In this document: one piece after another, positions 1 through 6,825 of the stretch
Position numbering within the stretch: the first letter of the stretch is position 1
Layout of the letters: every line of letters begins with the position of its first letter
Assembly (NCBI GenBank): GCA_028291285.1
Contig: JAQGIJ010000144.1
Span: 1-27,197, forward strand
Source of the DNA: Phenylobacterium sp.
Lineage (GTDB): Bacteria; Pseudomonadota; Alphaproteobacteria; Caulobacterales; Caulobacteraceae
Direction: 5' to 3'
Length of the DNA: 27,197 nt
The notes under the pieces: model-generated
Database searches by the model: none
Told to the model about the DNA's origin: nothing
Seen by the model: the letters and a program-made list of their open reading frames with translations, nothing else
Made by a program: the position numbers and the translations under genes

Positions 1-128
1 GGCAGTCGCTCAAAGGCGGCGTTGTCGTACAGCAGCGCACCGAGAAGCGCGTGCTCGGCGTCAATGTTGGCTGGGGCGGCGCGGCTGTCGTTCGCTGGCC
101 GAAGATCGAGCGCTGGGACCAGGTTCAT
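1..128 (-). CDS. dnaB: Replicative DNA helicase DnaB, N-terminal fragment (cut by window edge)
   Basis: The reverse complement from an ATG at 128-126 reads MNLVPALDLRPANDSRAAPA and continues NIDAEHALLGALLYDNAAFERL to the window edge. The pattern P-x-N-I-x-A-E-x-A-L-L-G-A-L-L is the start of the DnaB N-terminal domain, which mediates hexamer assembly and contacts with primase or loader. Only 42 codons are present, so the ATPase domain is not visible. The ATG overlaps the stop of the upstream zinc-ribbon gene (ATGA), as at most junctions in this operon. A phage-encoded DnaB at the end of an early leftward operon would unwind phage DNA at its origin. Identification is by recognised motif; it could be a DnaB-like N-domain on another protein. 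Confidence 0.75.
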   Translation of the reverse strand, partial: MNLVPALDLRPANDSRAAPANIDAEHALLGALLYDNAAFERL

Positions 129-352
129 GCCCGCCCCCTCGGAAAGAACGAGGCCGGGACGCAGGACCTGCAGAACCAGGAGGCCCCATCCCCGAACACG
201 GCCAGGCCGGCGCAGTAGACGCAGACATGGTCGCGCTCACCGGGCGCGCGCCAGCCAAGCGGCCGGACGGCGGGCGCCGGCGCGCTCGGCGTAGGCGGTG
301 GCGCAGCGGTGGCCGCGGGCTCGGGAAAGAGGTTGGGTGGGCGGGGGCTCAT
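125..352 (-). CDS. Small proline/alanine-rich protein with C-terminal zinc ribbon
   Basis: A 75-residue protein. The first half is low-complexity Pro/Ala (MSPRPPNLFPEPAATAAPPP onward). The second half contains CVYC and, 13 residues later, CRSC, a four-cysteine zinc ribbon. The chosen ATG (352-350) overlaps the stop of the XF1762-like gene (ATGA). A longer in-frame extension exists upstream but lies over that gene and is Arg-rich, so I rejected it. It sits directly before dnaB, so a role in replication or nucleic-acid binding is possible, but no function is recognised. Confidence 0.7.
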   Translation of the reverse strand: MSPRPPNLFPEPAATAAPPPTPSAPAPAVRPLGWRAPGERDHVCVYCAGLAVFGDGASWFCRSCVPASFFPRGRA

Positions 353-870
353 GTCATCCGCTCCCACCGAAGCTTGTCCTGGCCATAGACGGGCTGCCAC
401 TCTCGGCCGGGCCGGTTGGTCCACCCCTCGCCTTCGCGGGCGGGAACCTCGGCGACCACGCCGAAGCCGGCTCCGCGAAGGCTCTCTCCGCCCTCGCTGG
501 CGAGGTTGTAGGTCACCAGCCGCCGCCCACCGAGGGCGCGCCATGCACGCCACAGGCACGCCTCGAGGAAGGAGTTCACCGATCTCGCTACGCCGTCGTC
601 GGGTGCCCGAGGATGGCGCAGCCGGCCCTTGAGCCCGTCCTTCTGAAAGGCCGGAAGCACGACGGTCCGAAGGATCTCCGCCGTCACGCCGTCCTGAAGT
701 TCCCGCGACACCGGGCGCCCGAGGATGGCGCAGCCGGCCAACTCTTCACCATCGGAGCAGGCGACCGCCAAGCGGTGGCCGCGGACCGCGCGCGAGTGCC
801 GGTGGAAATTCACCACCAGATCGTTCGCCTCGCGCAGGTCGATGGGGATGGCGACAAGTTTCCTGCTCAT
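349..870 (-). CDS. XF1762-like (GNAT-fold-like) phage protein
   Basis: A 173-residue protein. Family features are IDLREANDLVVNFHRHSRAV near the start, then RGHRLAV, AGCAILGRPVSRELQDG, RAWRALGGRRLVTYNLASE, GESLRGAGF and a C-terminal KLRWERM. This matches the XF1762 family, common in phages and prophages and thought to resemble GNAT acetyltransferases; no substrate is known. The segment between EILRT and SVNSFLEACL (LPAFQKDGLKGRLRHPRAPD) is not what I expect of the family and contains one copy of a 23-bp repeat whose other copy encodes AGCAILG. This suggests a local insertion or duplication. The start ATG (870-868) overlaps the preceding stop. Confidence 0.7.
   Translation of the reverse strand: MSRKLVAIPIDLREANDLVVNFHRHSRAVRGHRLAVACSDGEELAGCAILGRPVSRELQDGVTAEILRTVVLPAFQKDGLKGRLRHPRAPDDGVARSVNSFLEACLWRAWRALGGRRLVTYNLASEGGESLRGAGFGVVAEVPAREGEGWTNRPGREWQPVYGQDKLRWERMT
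600..739. repeat. 28-bp direct repeat inside the XF1762-like gene (600-627 and 712-739)
   Basis: The 23-mer starting GCCCGAGGATGGCG occurs exactly at 605-627 and 717-739; including the five bases before it the match is 27 of 28. The offset is 112 bp, so the copies are read in different frames of the same gene: one encodes the conserved CAILGRP segment, the other an atypical GRLRHPRAPDDG segment. No similarity continues outside the repeat. Confidence 0.85.
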
Positions 871-1076
871 GCCACCCGCCTCGCGCTCGCAGCCTGCCCG
901 CCCACCCGAGCCATCCGCACCGCCGCCGCATTGGCGCAGTCCAGCTGCAGGTTCAGCTCGGCGATCAGCTCGTGAGCCTCTCCGACCTCATGCTCTGAGA
1001 CAGCGAGGCGGGTGCGTAGGGCTCGGACCTCTCGGTGGGTGAGGGTGTGGCGCGGGGTGGTGGGTGTGGTCCTCAT
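867..1076 (-). CDS. Small coiled-coil-like hypothetical protein
   Basis: A 69-residue protein beginning MRTTPTTPRHTLTHREVRAL. The middle (EVRALRTRLAVSEHEVGEAH then ELIAELNLQLD) has heptad-like hydrophobic spacing, suggesting a short coiled coil. The ATG at 1076-1074 overlaps the methyltransferase stop (ATGA), and its own stop overlaps the next ATG. The longer in-frame extension upstream lies within the methyltransferase and is not credible. No function is recognised; coupling to the methyltransferase suggests co-translation. Confidence 0.6.
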   Translation of the reverse strand: MRTTPTTPRHTLTHREVRALRTRLAVSEHEVGEAHELIAELNLQLDCANAAAVRMARVGGQAASARRVA

Positions 1077-2221
1077 GCGGCCTCTCCCGAGAAAAGGGGC
1101 AGGCCTTCGGTGCTCGTGATGGCCCCGCCCTCCACCTGCGCGAGCCCCGCGCGGAGCCGCCGGTCGGCGATCGCCGCATATTCCGGGCTCAGCTCGATCA
1201 GCGTGCAATCCAGGCCGAGACGAGCCGCTACGAGGCCGGTCGTTCCGGCGCCGCCGAAGGGGTCAAGCACTGATCCGCCGGCGGGGCATCCGGCGCGAAG
1301 GCAGCGCTCGGCCAGCTCCGGCGGGAAGGTGGCGAAGTGGGCGTCAGGAAAGGACCGCGTCGCCACTTCCCAGACCTGGACTGGCGCGGGCTCATAGTTG
1401 CGGAGGCTGCGGGTCAGCCCCCCATAGTCCACCAGCTCGCGATCTGCGCGATGCTGCGGCTTCTGACCGTGCTCGCCGGGGGACAGCTTCCCCTCTCTGG
1501 CGAAGCTGTTCTTGCGGCTGAAGCCTTGGCCGTGAGGACTCTTTCCAGGCGCGTTCGGGCGTCGATAGTTGCCCGACACCTTTCGCGGGCCGGGCTCCCC
1601 ACCGACGTAAGATCCGCCGCGGAACGTGTTGGCGTTCTCGTCGCCGGCCGCCGCCTGGCGAACGGCGTCGGCGTCGTAGTGGTAGCGGGCGCGCTTCGAG
1701 AGCAGGAAGATCTTCTCGTGCGCAGTCGCCGGCCGGTCCTTGATGCTCTCCGGCATCGGGTTCGGCTTCGCCCAGATGATCTCTGACCGAACCCACCAGC
1801 CGTCTTCCTGCAGCGCGATGGCGAGCCGGTTCGGGACCATGCAGAGATCCTTGGCCTTCAGCACTCCGCCGACAGTCGAGAACGGCTTGTCGCGGAAGGT
1901 GCGGTCGTCGGTGCCCGCGGCCTTGGTGTCGGCCGCAGAGCGCCCGTTCGGCGTGGACGCGTAGCAATCGCCGTAATTGAGCCAGAGCGTGCCAGAAGGT
2001 TTCAGCACGCGGCGGACCTCGCGGAACACGTCGACCATCACGCCTAGGTGCTCGCCAAGCGTGGGCTCGAGCCCGATCTCGAAGCGCTCTAACGACGATC
2101 CTGCCTTGATGTATTTGCGGAGTCCCCAATATGGAGGGGAAGTAACGACCGTATCGAAATGGTCCGACGGCAGCGCGCGGAGCCGCTCGAAAACATCGCC
2201 CACGAGAATTCGCACGCTCAC
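1073..2221 (-). CDS. Site-specific DNA methyltransferase, beta class (TSPPY motif)
   Basis: A 382-residue amino-methyltransferase that transfers a methyl group from S-adenosylmethionine to adenine N6 or cytosine N4 in DNA. Motif IV is TSPPYWGLR at about residues 27-35, and motif I (SAM binding) is LDPFGGAGTTG near the C-terminus. This catalytic-before-SAM order defines the beta class. Between them are LNYGDCY, IIWAKPNPMPES and a poorly conserved Gly/Arg-rich segment that is probably the target-recognition region. SPPY proteins include both m4C and m6A enzymes, so the modified base cannot be called. CcrM, the host GANTC methyltransferase, is also beta class but has DPPYN, so this is not CcrM itself. 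It lies two genes from the GcrA homologue. No restriction endonuclease partner is seen. Confidence 0.85.
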   Translation of the reverse strand: MSVRILVGDVFERLRALPSDHFDTVVTSPPYWGLRKYIKAGSSLERFEIGLEPTLGEHLGVMVDVFREVRRVLKPSGTLWLNYGDCYASTPNGRSAADTKAAGTDDRTFRDKPFSTVGGVLKAKDLCMVPNRLAIALQEDGWWVRSEIIWAKPNPMPESIKDRPATAHEKIFLLSKRARYHYDADAVRQAAAGDENANTFRGGSYVGGEPGPRKVSGNYRRPNAPGKSPHGQGFSRKNSFAREGKLSPGEHGQKPQHRADRELVDYGGLTRSLRNYEPAPVQVWEVATRSFPDAHFATFPPELAERCLRAGCPAGGSVLDPFGGAGTTGLVAARLGLDCTLIELSPEYAAIADRRLRAGLAQVEGGAITSTEGLPLFSGEAA

Positions 2222-2421
2222 TTCGCCGGCCCCAACAACGCCCGCTGCACCCGCAACAGGATCCCCGCCACGCAGGCGTCGAGACCGTTGCGTCCGGTGA
2301 TGCGGCCCATCTTGAGGAGCAGGGTTTCGAGCTCGGCCCGGTAGCCCTCCATCGCAATGGCGTCGGCCTCGGCGGCGAGTTGGGCGGGTGTTGGCGAGCG
2401 GTCGAAGGGGTGAACCGCCAT
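2218..2421 (-). CDS. Small helical hypothetical protein
   Basis: A 67-residue protein starting MAVHPFDRSPTPAQLAAEAD, rich in helix-forming residues, with TGRNGLDACVAGILLRVQRA near the end. The ATG (2421-2419) overlaps the GcrA stop by one base (TGATG), and its stop overlaps the methyltransferase ATG, so all three are likely translated together. The longer frame reaching 2589 is a shadow of gcrA. No domain is recognised. Its position between GcrA and the methyltransferase is the only hint of role. Confidence 0.65.
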   Translation of the reverse strand: MAVHPFDRSPTPAQLAAEADAIAMEGYRAELETLLLKMGRITGRNGLDACVAGILLRVQRALLGPAK

Positions 2422-2936
2422 CAGATGTACCGCCTGAGCTGGCGTTCCAGATCGGCGCCGGGGTTCTTCCGCTTGGCGGGCGCCGGGGTGTAGGCGCGCG
2501 CGGCGTGCGGTTCGCAGAACGTGCCGCCGGTGCGCTTGCCGCAGTAGGTGAAGCCGGGCTCGCGGGGGTCGCCGATGGGCCACTTGCACATGTGCGGGCC
2601 GAGCGTGGTCATCGTGGCCAGGCCGGGCGGATCCTTGATCAGAGGTGCCGGCGAGAGGTCAGGCGCCGCCTCGTACACCGCGCCATTGCCGGCGACGGCG
2701 AGCCGCGGCGGTGCGTGCGTGCGGCGCGCGGGGCGCGACTTCGCGGGGGCGACGCTGGCCGGAACGATGCGGCCGGGCTGGCGCGGCGTGTCCCGACCCT
2801 GCAGGCCCATGCGATGGACCTTGCCGATCACGGCGTTGCGGGTGGTGCCGCCGATTTGCTTCGCGATCTGGCTGCACGACGCCCCCTCGGCCCAGAGGGT
2901 TTTCAGGAGATCGACGCGCTCGTCAGTCCAACTCAT
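2421..2936 (-). CDS. gcrA: GcrA-type cell-cycle transcription regulator
   Basis: A 171-residue full-length GcrA homologue; the Caulobacter protein is about the same length. The N-terminus MSWTDERVDLLKTLWAEGAS is followed by the DNA-binding helix-turn-helix (SQIAKQIGGTTRNAVIGKVH, residues 22-41). A Pro/Ala/Arg-rich linker follows (about 45-105), then the conserved C-terminal block TLGPHMCKWPIGDP (111-124) with Cys117, Cys132, Cys141 and His144, ending in ELRRYI-like ERQLRRYI. In Caulobacter, GcrA binds sigma70 RNA polymerase and activates promoters carrying CcrM-methylated GANTC sites. All conserved blocks are intact, so this is probably functional. In a phage early operon it could redirect host polymerase or time phage genes to the host cell cycle (inference). 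Next to a DNA methyltransferase, two genes downstream. Confidence 0.93.
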   Translation of the reverse strand: MSWTDERVDLLKTLWAEGASCSQIAKQIGGTTRNAVIGKVHRMGLQGRDTPRQPGRIVPASVAPAKSRPARRTHAPPRLAVAGNGAVYEAAPDLSPAPLIKDPPGLATMTTLGPHMCKWPIGDPREPGFTYCGKRTGGTFCEPHAARAYTPAPAKRKNPGADLERQLRRYI

Positions 2937-4390
2937 GCCGCCGCTCCGATTTCTTGGGCGTTCATGGCCCGCTGCAGGGCGTCCAGATCGACGCTGAAGA
3001 GGTCGGCCAGGACCTCGGCGGAGACGCCGCGGGCGCGGTAGGCGCGGGCCCAGGCCGCGACCTGGCGGCTCACCGGCCTGACGCGAACGATGGAGACGCC
3101 GTCGCCCAGGTTCTCGAACCGGGCGCCGCGGGGGATCGCGCGGCTCTGCGGGCGCGGGCGGGGGTTCGGCATCGTGGGCAGTTCGGCCAGCGGGGCGCTG
3201 GGCTTCGGCGTGGCGGCGGCCGGTCCGTCCCAGGTCAGCGGCACGGACCCCTCCAGCTTCGGCCCCGTCCGCGGCGCGCCGTCCGGTGGGGTGGCCGGTG
3301 CCTTGCGAGGAACGACCGCGGGGATGAGAGCGACCGGCGCTTCGGCTGGTTGACAGATCGGCCCGCTTTTCGGGTCTGGTTGCGCAGCCTCGTCTGGCTC
3401 AGCGCTGGCCTTCCCTCGCCGCTTCATCCCATGGCGCAGGAAGGCGATGGTCTTCGGCCGGGCGGCCTCGATCCAGCACAGCCCGCAGGTGGCGCAGGCG
3501 GCGGTCTTCTCGGTCTGCGCAGGGCAAAGGATCACGTCCTCGGCGGTCGGCGGCTCGTCGACCACGATGGAGCGCTCGGCGCCGGGCTCCACATGCGAGG
3601 TGCGGATGGCGAACCGGCGCCACATCGCCCGGGTGAGCATGCCGATGGCGCGGGCGATCCTGGCGGTCTCGGGGTCGGCGTCATCCGCCCGGCGCGCGGT
3701 GTAGCCGAAGACGTGCAGCGCCGACAGTTGGGCCAGGTGCTCGGCCCAGAACAGCACGTAGGGGACCGAGTAGAAGTCGCCGAGCGTGTGCAGCCGGACC
3801 AGGAAGCCGTTGGGGTGCTGACGCTGCATCTGCAGCAGCTCGCTGCTCAGGTTCGTCAGGAACGCGGCGTCCGGCCGGTGGCGGCGGGCGTAGGGCATCG
3901 CGTTGCCGTAGCAGGAGGCCCAGCTGTGGCAGGACCGCGGGCACGTCGCGCGCTCCTCCAGCGTCAGGTGGTAGATCGGCCAGCCTTCCCGCTCGCCCTT
4001 CAGAACCTGTTTGCCGAGCTTGGGATTGTTGTGGCCGCTCACCAGGAAGCGGGGCGAGCCCAGCGTGCCGGTGACCTGGCTCGGGAAGATGGTGCGCGCC
4101 TCGCTGAGCGCCGGATGGTCGGGCTTCAGGCCGCAGCTGCGCTCGACCTCGATCTTGGCGTGGCCGAAGCGGGAGACGCCGGCGCGTTTCGGCTCCGAGC
4201 GCTTGGGCTCGGCGGTCTTGGCCACCATCGGCCGCCAGGCGCTGCCCTCCTGCAGGTGGGGCGCCACGCCGTCCAGCACCGCGTTGACCACGCGCACACT
4301 GACGCTCACCAGCTGGGCGATGCTGTCGCGCGTCATCTTCGTCGCCGCCATGGTCTCGATGGCCTGGCGTTTCGTGGAGGAGAGGTTCAC
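2933..4390 (-). CDS. Large cysteine-cluster phage protein (gp88-like)
   Basis: I choose the GTG at 4390-4388 (VNLSSTKRQAIETMAATKMT), which overlaps the nuclease gene stop as GTGA, giving 485 residues; the frame continues upstream but is Arg-rich and overlaps the nuclease gene. The N-terminal 50 residues look like a helix-turn-helix (TRDSIAQLVSVSVRVVNAVL). The central domain has CPRSCHSWASCYGN, a RLHTLGDFYS motif, aromatic repeats (FWAEH, VFGYTAR) and a second cluster CPAQ...CATCGLCW followed by KTIAFLRHG. This pattern resembles the mycobacteriophage gene-product-88 family, whose cysteines may bind iron-sulfur or zinc. The last 150 residues are a Pro-rich linker and a small helical end. Biochemical function is unknown. 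Confidence 0.7.
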   Translation of the reverse strand: MNLSSTKRQAIETMAATKMTRDSIAQLVSVSVRVVNAVLDGVAPHLQEGSAWRPMVAKTAEPKRSEPKRAGVSRFGHAKIEVERSCGLKPDHPALSEARTIFPSQVTGTLGSPRFLVSGHNNPKLGKQVLKGEREGWPIYHLTLEERATCPRSCHSWASCYGNAMPYARRHRPDAAFLTNLSSELLQMQRQHPNGFLVRLHTLGDFYSVPYVLFWAEHLAQLSALHVFGYTARRADDADPETARIARAIGMLTRAMWRRFAIRTSHVEPGAERSIVVDEPPTAEDVILCPAQTEKTAACATCGLCWIEAARPKTIAFLRHGMKRRGKASAEPDEAAQPDPKSGPICQPAEAPVALIPAVVPRKAPATPPDGAPRTGPKLEGSVPLTWDGPAAATPKPSAPLAELPTMPNPRPRPQSRAIPRGARFENLGDGVSIVRVRPVSRQVAAWARAYRARGVSAEVLADLFSVDLDALQRAMNAQEIGAAA

Positions 4391-4806
4391 GCGGCTTTCC
4401 TTTGCAGGCGCGCCCGGGGCTCGAGCCCGAAGGCCGCCAACCAGCGCGTGATGGTGGTCTCGACGTCCTCGACGGAGCGGCAGACGGCGTGGCCGTGGCC
4501 GTGCGCGATGCAGGCTTGGCGGAACGCGAACTGCGCGTCGCTCATGGCGCCGGCGGAGGTCTTCAACTCGATGTAGGCGATCTGCCCGCGGGGGAGGTGC
4601 AGGGCGAAGTCTGGGACGCCGGCCAGCGCGCCCATCGCCTTGAGCTTCGCGCCCGTCCTGGCGTCGCGCTGCTCCCCGTTGGGTACGTGAAAGAACGGCA
4701 GATCGGCCGGCCACGCATGGCGCAGGAAGGCGGCGGCCGACATGTGGAGGGTGACCTCCTTCTGGCGGGGCTGTCTGAGCTTCTGCGCGGCCGGGATCTT
4801 GACCAT
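4387..4806 (-). CDS. VRR-NUC domain nuclease
   Basis: A 139-residue protein with the PD-(D/E)xK-type VRR-NUC core: GVPDFALHLPRGQIAYIELK (residues 63-82) supplies Asp66, Glu80 and Lys82, and SDAQFAFRQ (89-97) supplies the conserved Gln. Upstream HVPNGEQRDARTGAKLKAMG is also typical of phage members. Stand-alone VRR-NUC proteins are found in many phages and cleave branched or single-stranded DNA, so a Holliday-junction or replication-intermediate role is likely. It is separated by 2 bp from the preceding gene and overlaps the next by 4 bp. Confidence 0.85.
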   Translation of the reverse strand: MVKIPAAQKLRQPRQKEVTLHMSAAAFLRHAWPADLPFFHVPNGEQRDARTGAKLKAMGALAGVPDFALHLPRGQIAYIELKTSAGAMSDAQFAFRQACIAHGHGHAVCRSVEDVETTITRWLAAFGLEPRARLQRKAA

Positions 4807-4808
4807 GG

Positions 4809-5081
4809 CTAGGCGACCGCCTTCTTGCGGCGGCTGCGGATCGCCTCCTTGCGGGAAGCTGCGCGCTCGGCCTTGGTGGCCTTCAGCGCCCGGCGCCGCA
4901 GAACCTGGCGGGTGGCCGGCGCTTGCGAGACACCGGCGTAGGTGGTCGCGTTCTCCCGCAGCTTGGCCTGCAACCGAGCCTGCGCCCGGTGATGCCCGTC
5001 CCCCGGCTGCGGCGAGCCGCGGCTGACCGTGGCGTCGTCGCCGAGAACCATCGCGACAGCGGAAGCCACGTACGACCTCAC
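4809..5081 (-). CDS. Small basic hypothetical protein
   Basis: A 90-residue protein from a GTG at 5081-5079 that overlaps the preceding stop (GTGA). The C-terminal 40 residues are strongly basic (RQVLRRRALKATKAERAASR, then KEAIRSRRKKAVA), suggesting nucleic-acid binding. No family is recognised. It lies between the coiled-coil protein and the VRR-NUC nuclease in the same operon. Confidence 0.6.
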   Translation of the reverse strand: MRSYVASAVAMVLGDDATVSRGSPQPGDGHHRAQARLQAKLRENATTYAGVSQAPATRQVLRRRALKATKAERAASRKEAIRSRRKKAVA

Positions 5082-5791
5082 GCCATCACCTCGTTCGCCG
5101 GCGCGCCCATGGCGGCGAGGCTTTCCTTCGCCCGACGGACCGCCTTGCGCTCGGCGGCCTTCTCCTCGTCGACGGTGGGCTCGCGGGTGTTCAGCTCGAC
5201 CGGCTTCTGGTCGGCCGCGGGCTCGGCGAGGCGCTTCTTGATCTCCTGGGCGGCGATGAAGAGGCGCCCAACCTCGGCCTGGCCGGCGTCGTAGCCGGCG
5301 AGGTAGTGCTGATCCATCCGCGGGGGGCAGCCCTCGGGCGGCTTGCGCTCACTGGCGCGGCGGCCGGCCAAGGCGCCCTCGGCGAACCAGAAGGCCTCGT
5401 CCTTGGCTTCCTGCGGGCGCTTGTCCCCCTCGCCGCTGAAGAGATCGACTTGGACACCGAAGACCGGCAGGCTCAGGTCAATGCGGTCCTGGTGGCGATC
5501 CTGCTCTTCCTGGAGCAGGTTGCGGAGGCGGTTGGTGATGTCCTCCAGCAGCGCGGCCAGGCGCTTGCGGGTGTAGCCCTTGCCGAGGTCCGCGCGGGCC
5601 TCGTGGTACTGCGCCGTCAGCTCTTCCTTCGCGGCGTCAAAGGGCGCGCGCACCTCTTCGACCTTGGCCTTGGCGAGGCGGAGCTTGTTGATGTGGAGGT
5701 TCAGGAGTGCGCGGTGCTCCTCGCGGGTGATGGTCTTCTTGGGTGGTGATTTCGCGTCGGATTTCGGCGCGTCAGCCGTCGTCGAGGCCAT
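5078..5791 (-). CDS. Coiled-coil phage protein with ribosome-modulation-factor-like C-terminal segment
   Basis: A 237-residue protein from the ATG at 5791-5789 (MASTTADAPKSDAKSPPKKT), preceded by a good ribosome-binding site, GGAGGG, about 7 bases away. Residues 25-110 are highly charged and helical (HINKLRLAKAKVEEVRAPFD and following), a probable coiled coil. The middle has LPVFGVQVDLFSGEG, and the C-terminal half has WFAEGALAGRRAS then HYLAGYDAGQAEVG. That paired AEGxxAGRR / YxxGYxxGQ arrangement is found in phage proteins annotated as ribosome-modulation-factor-like. I infer that relationship from memory of the motif. A terminator-like hairpin stands just upstream of its ribosome-binding site, so its expression may need antitermination or its own promoter. 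Confidence 0.75.
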   Translation of the reverse strand: MASTTADAPKSDAKSPPKKTITREEHRALLNLHINKLRLAKAKVEEVRAPFDAAKEELTAQYHEARADLGKGYTRKRLAALLEDITNRLRNLLQEEQDRHQDRIDLSLPVFGVQVDLFSGEGDKRPQEAKDEAFWFAEGALAGRRASERKPPEGCPPRMDQHYLAGYDAGQAEVGRLFIAAQEIKKRLAEPAADQKPVELNTREPTVDEEKAAERKAVRRAKESLAAMGAPANEVMA

Positions 5792-5819
5792 TATCGGCCC
5801 TCCATTTCTGATTTCAGGG

Positions 5820-5852
5820 AAAAGGCGGCCGCGGAGCCGAAGCCCCGCGGCC
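5820..5852 (-). terminator. UUCG-capped intrinsic terminator or attenuator in the leftward operon
   Basis: Read on the minus strand, GGCCGCGG pairs perfectly with CCGCGGCC (5845-5852 with 5827-5834). The 10-base loop can add a G-U and two G-C pairs and close with a TTCG tetraloop. After the stem come GCC and four T (5823-5820). This is the form of an intrinsic terminator. It lies about 30 bases before the ATG at 5791 and downstream of the genes at 6062-6825, so it would separate the first genes of the operon from gcrA, the methyltransferase and dnaB. The T run is short, so termination may be partial. A 73-codon ORF at 5791-6012 crosses it and is therefore doubtful. Confidence 0.6.
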
Positions 5853-6061
5853 AGTTGTGCATCATCGAGAAAAGGACCCACGCTCCAGGGAGGCGGAGCG
5901 CAGTTCGGCCTGGTCCCTCGGCCGCCGAGGATCTCTTCGAAGCTTGGCCGTCATGGTCTGAGCGCAAACGGTCGCGGCGTGGCATGAGCCCTCCCCCTTC
6001 ATCGTCGTTCACCCCGCGGGACGGTCTTGGCGGACCCGCTCGCCCTGTGGTCAGTCGTCAG

Positions 6062-6328
6062 TCAGGCAGGCGCAGGCTCGCGCTCGGGCGCGGGCTGGAG
6101 CAGGCTGGCGATGAAGTTGAGGTCGGCCCGGGTCGTCGGCGCGCGCACGCAGCCGTTGCGCCAGATGATGCCGTTGACCTGGCCTCGCGTGAGACCCAGC
6201 CGCGGCGCGATCTGCGCGGCCGGCCAGCCCGCCACCTCGTAGAGGCTGCAGACCTGCTGAATGAGTGTGGGCGGGTGGCCGCCGCGCCCGGGATGCTTTC
6301 GATCAGCCGGAGCGATCCGAGCGCTCAT
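6062..6328 (-). CDS. Small helix-turn-helix protein
   Basis: An 88-residue protein from the ATG at 6328-6326, overlapping the preceding stop (ATGA). Residues about 22-58 read QQVCSLYEVAGWPAAQIAPR then LGLTRGQVNGIIWRNG, a helix-turn-helix whose second helix resembles that of GcrA-type and Sigma-70 region 4-like proteins. The rest is basic N-terminally and Pro/Ala-rich C-terminally. It is probably a DNA-binding early regulator. Between it and the coiled-coil gene are about 270 bases without a secure gene, holding a small palindrome (5916-5930, CCTCGG/CCGAGG) and the terminator-like hairpin. Confidence 0.65.
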   Translation of the reverse strand: MSARIAPADRKHPGRGGHPPTLIQQVCSLYEVAGWPAAQIAPRLGLTRGQVNGIIWRNGCVRAPTTRADLNFIASLLQPAPEREPAPA

Positions 6329-6825
6329 CGCGGCGCTCCCGAAGCTCTTCCGCGAGACGCGCGCACTCGGCCGAAGCCTTCTCGGCCATCGGCAAACTGA
6401 GCGCCCTCACCGTCGTCCACATCGCGAGCTGCGAGCGGCGCAATGGATCGCTCAAGAAGAGCTTGATCCAGCGGGCGCAGCCGACGAACCCGGTCCAGGT
6501 CACGTGCGGCATCCTCCATGATTTTCGTCAGCCGCTGTTCTTCCCACTCCGCGTAGGACTGGCCGAACAGCTCTTCACCAAGAGCCATCCAGAGGGCCCA
6601 GCGTTCCGTGAGCGCGGCCTTGGTCAGCGTGCGTTCCGAGACGCAGCCGCGTTGCACGACGTTCTTCGCGGTCTTCGGATCAAGCCGCCAAAGGGTCTCG
6701 ATCTTCTTCGCCGCATTGTGCGCAAACCGCTTGGTGATCAGGTCGCGGAACGCATCCCCGATCGTTTTTCCAAAGCGGAGTTCTTGGTCTTTCTGGCCCA
6801 CGACTTCCCAAGCTCCATAGGTCAT
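6325..6825 (-). CDS. Hypothetical phage regulatory protein (C-terminal frame uncertain)
   Basis: A 166-residue frame starting MTYGAWEVVGQKDQELRFGK. The N-terminal 100 residues look genuine: AAKKIETLWRLDPKTAKNVV is a helix-turn-helix-like segment, followed by LTERWALWMALGEELFGQSY. The last 50 residues turn Gly/Arg-rich, and hand counting over 6361-6420 gives 90% GC at the third position of the neighbouring minus frame (6303-6512), against 65% in this frame. A frameshift or a second overlapping gene encoding AEKASAECARLAEELRERR is therefore possible. In favour of this frame, its stop overlaps the next ATG as ATGA. The start codon lies inside an inverted repeat. Similar proteins occur in alphaproteobacterial prophages; function unknown. 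Confidence 0.6.
   Translation of the reverse strand: MTYGAWEVVGQKDQELRFGKTIGDAFRDLITKRFAHNAAKKIETLWRLDPKTAKNVVQRGCVSERTLTKAALTERWALWMALGEELFGQSYAEWEEQRLTKIMEDAARDLDRVRRLRPLDQALLERSIAPLAARDVDDGEGAQFADGREGFGRVRASRGRASGAPR

Noticed and set aside
1073..2221. CcrM orthologue
   Set aside because: It is a beta-class enzyme like CcrM but has TSPPYWGLR in place of DPPYN.
2645..4576. 643-codon plus-strand ORF
   Set aside because: It lies opposite the gp88-like gene, GcrA and the nuclease, and is Arg/Gly/Ala-rich shadow sequence.
5791..6012. Minus-strand ORF of 73 codons ending at TAATG with the next gene
   Set aside because: It runs through the terminator-like hairpin and has no recognisable protein features; the TAATG overlap is the only support.
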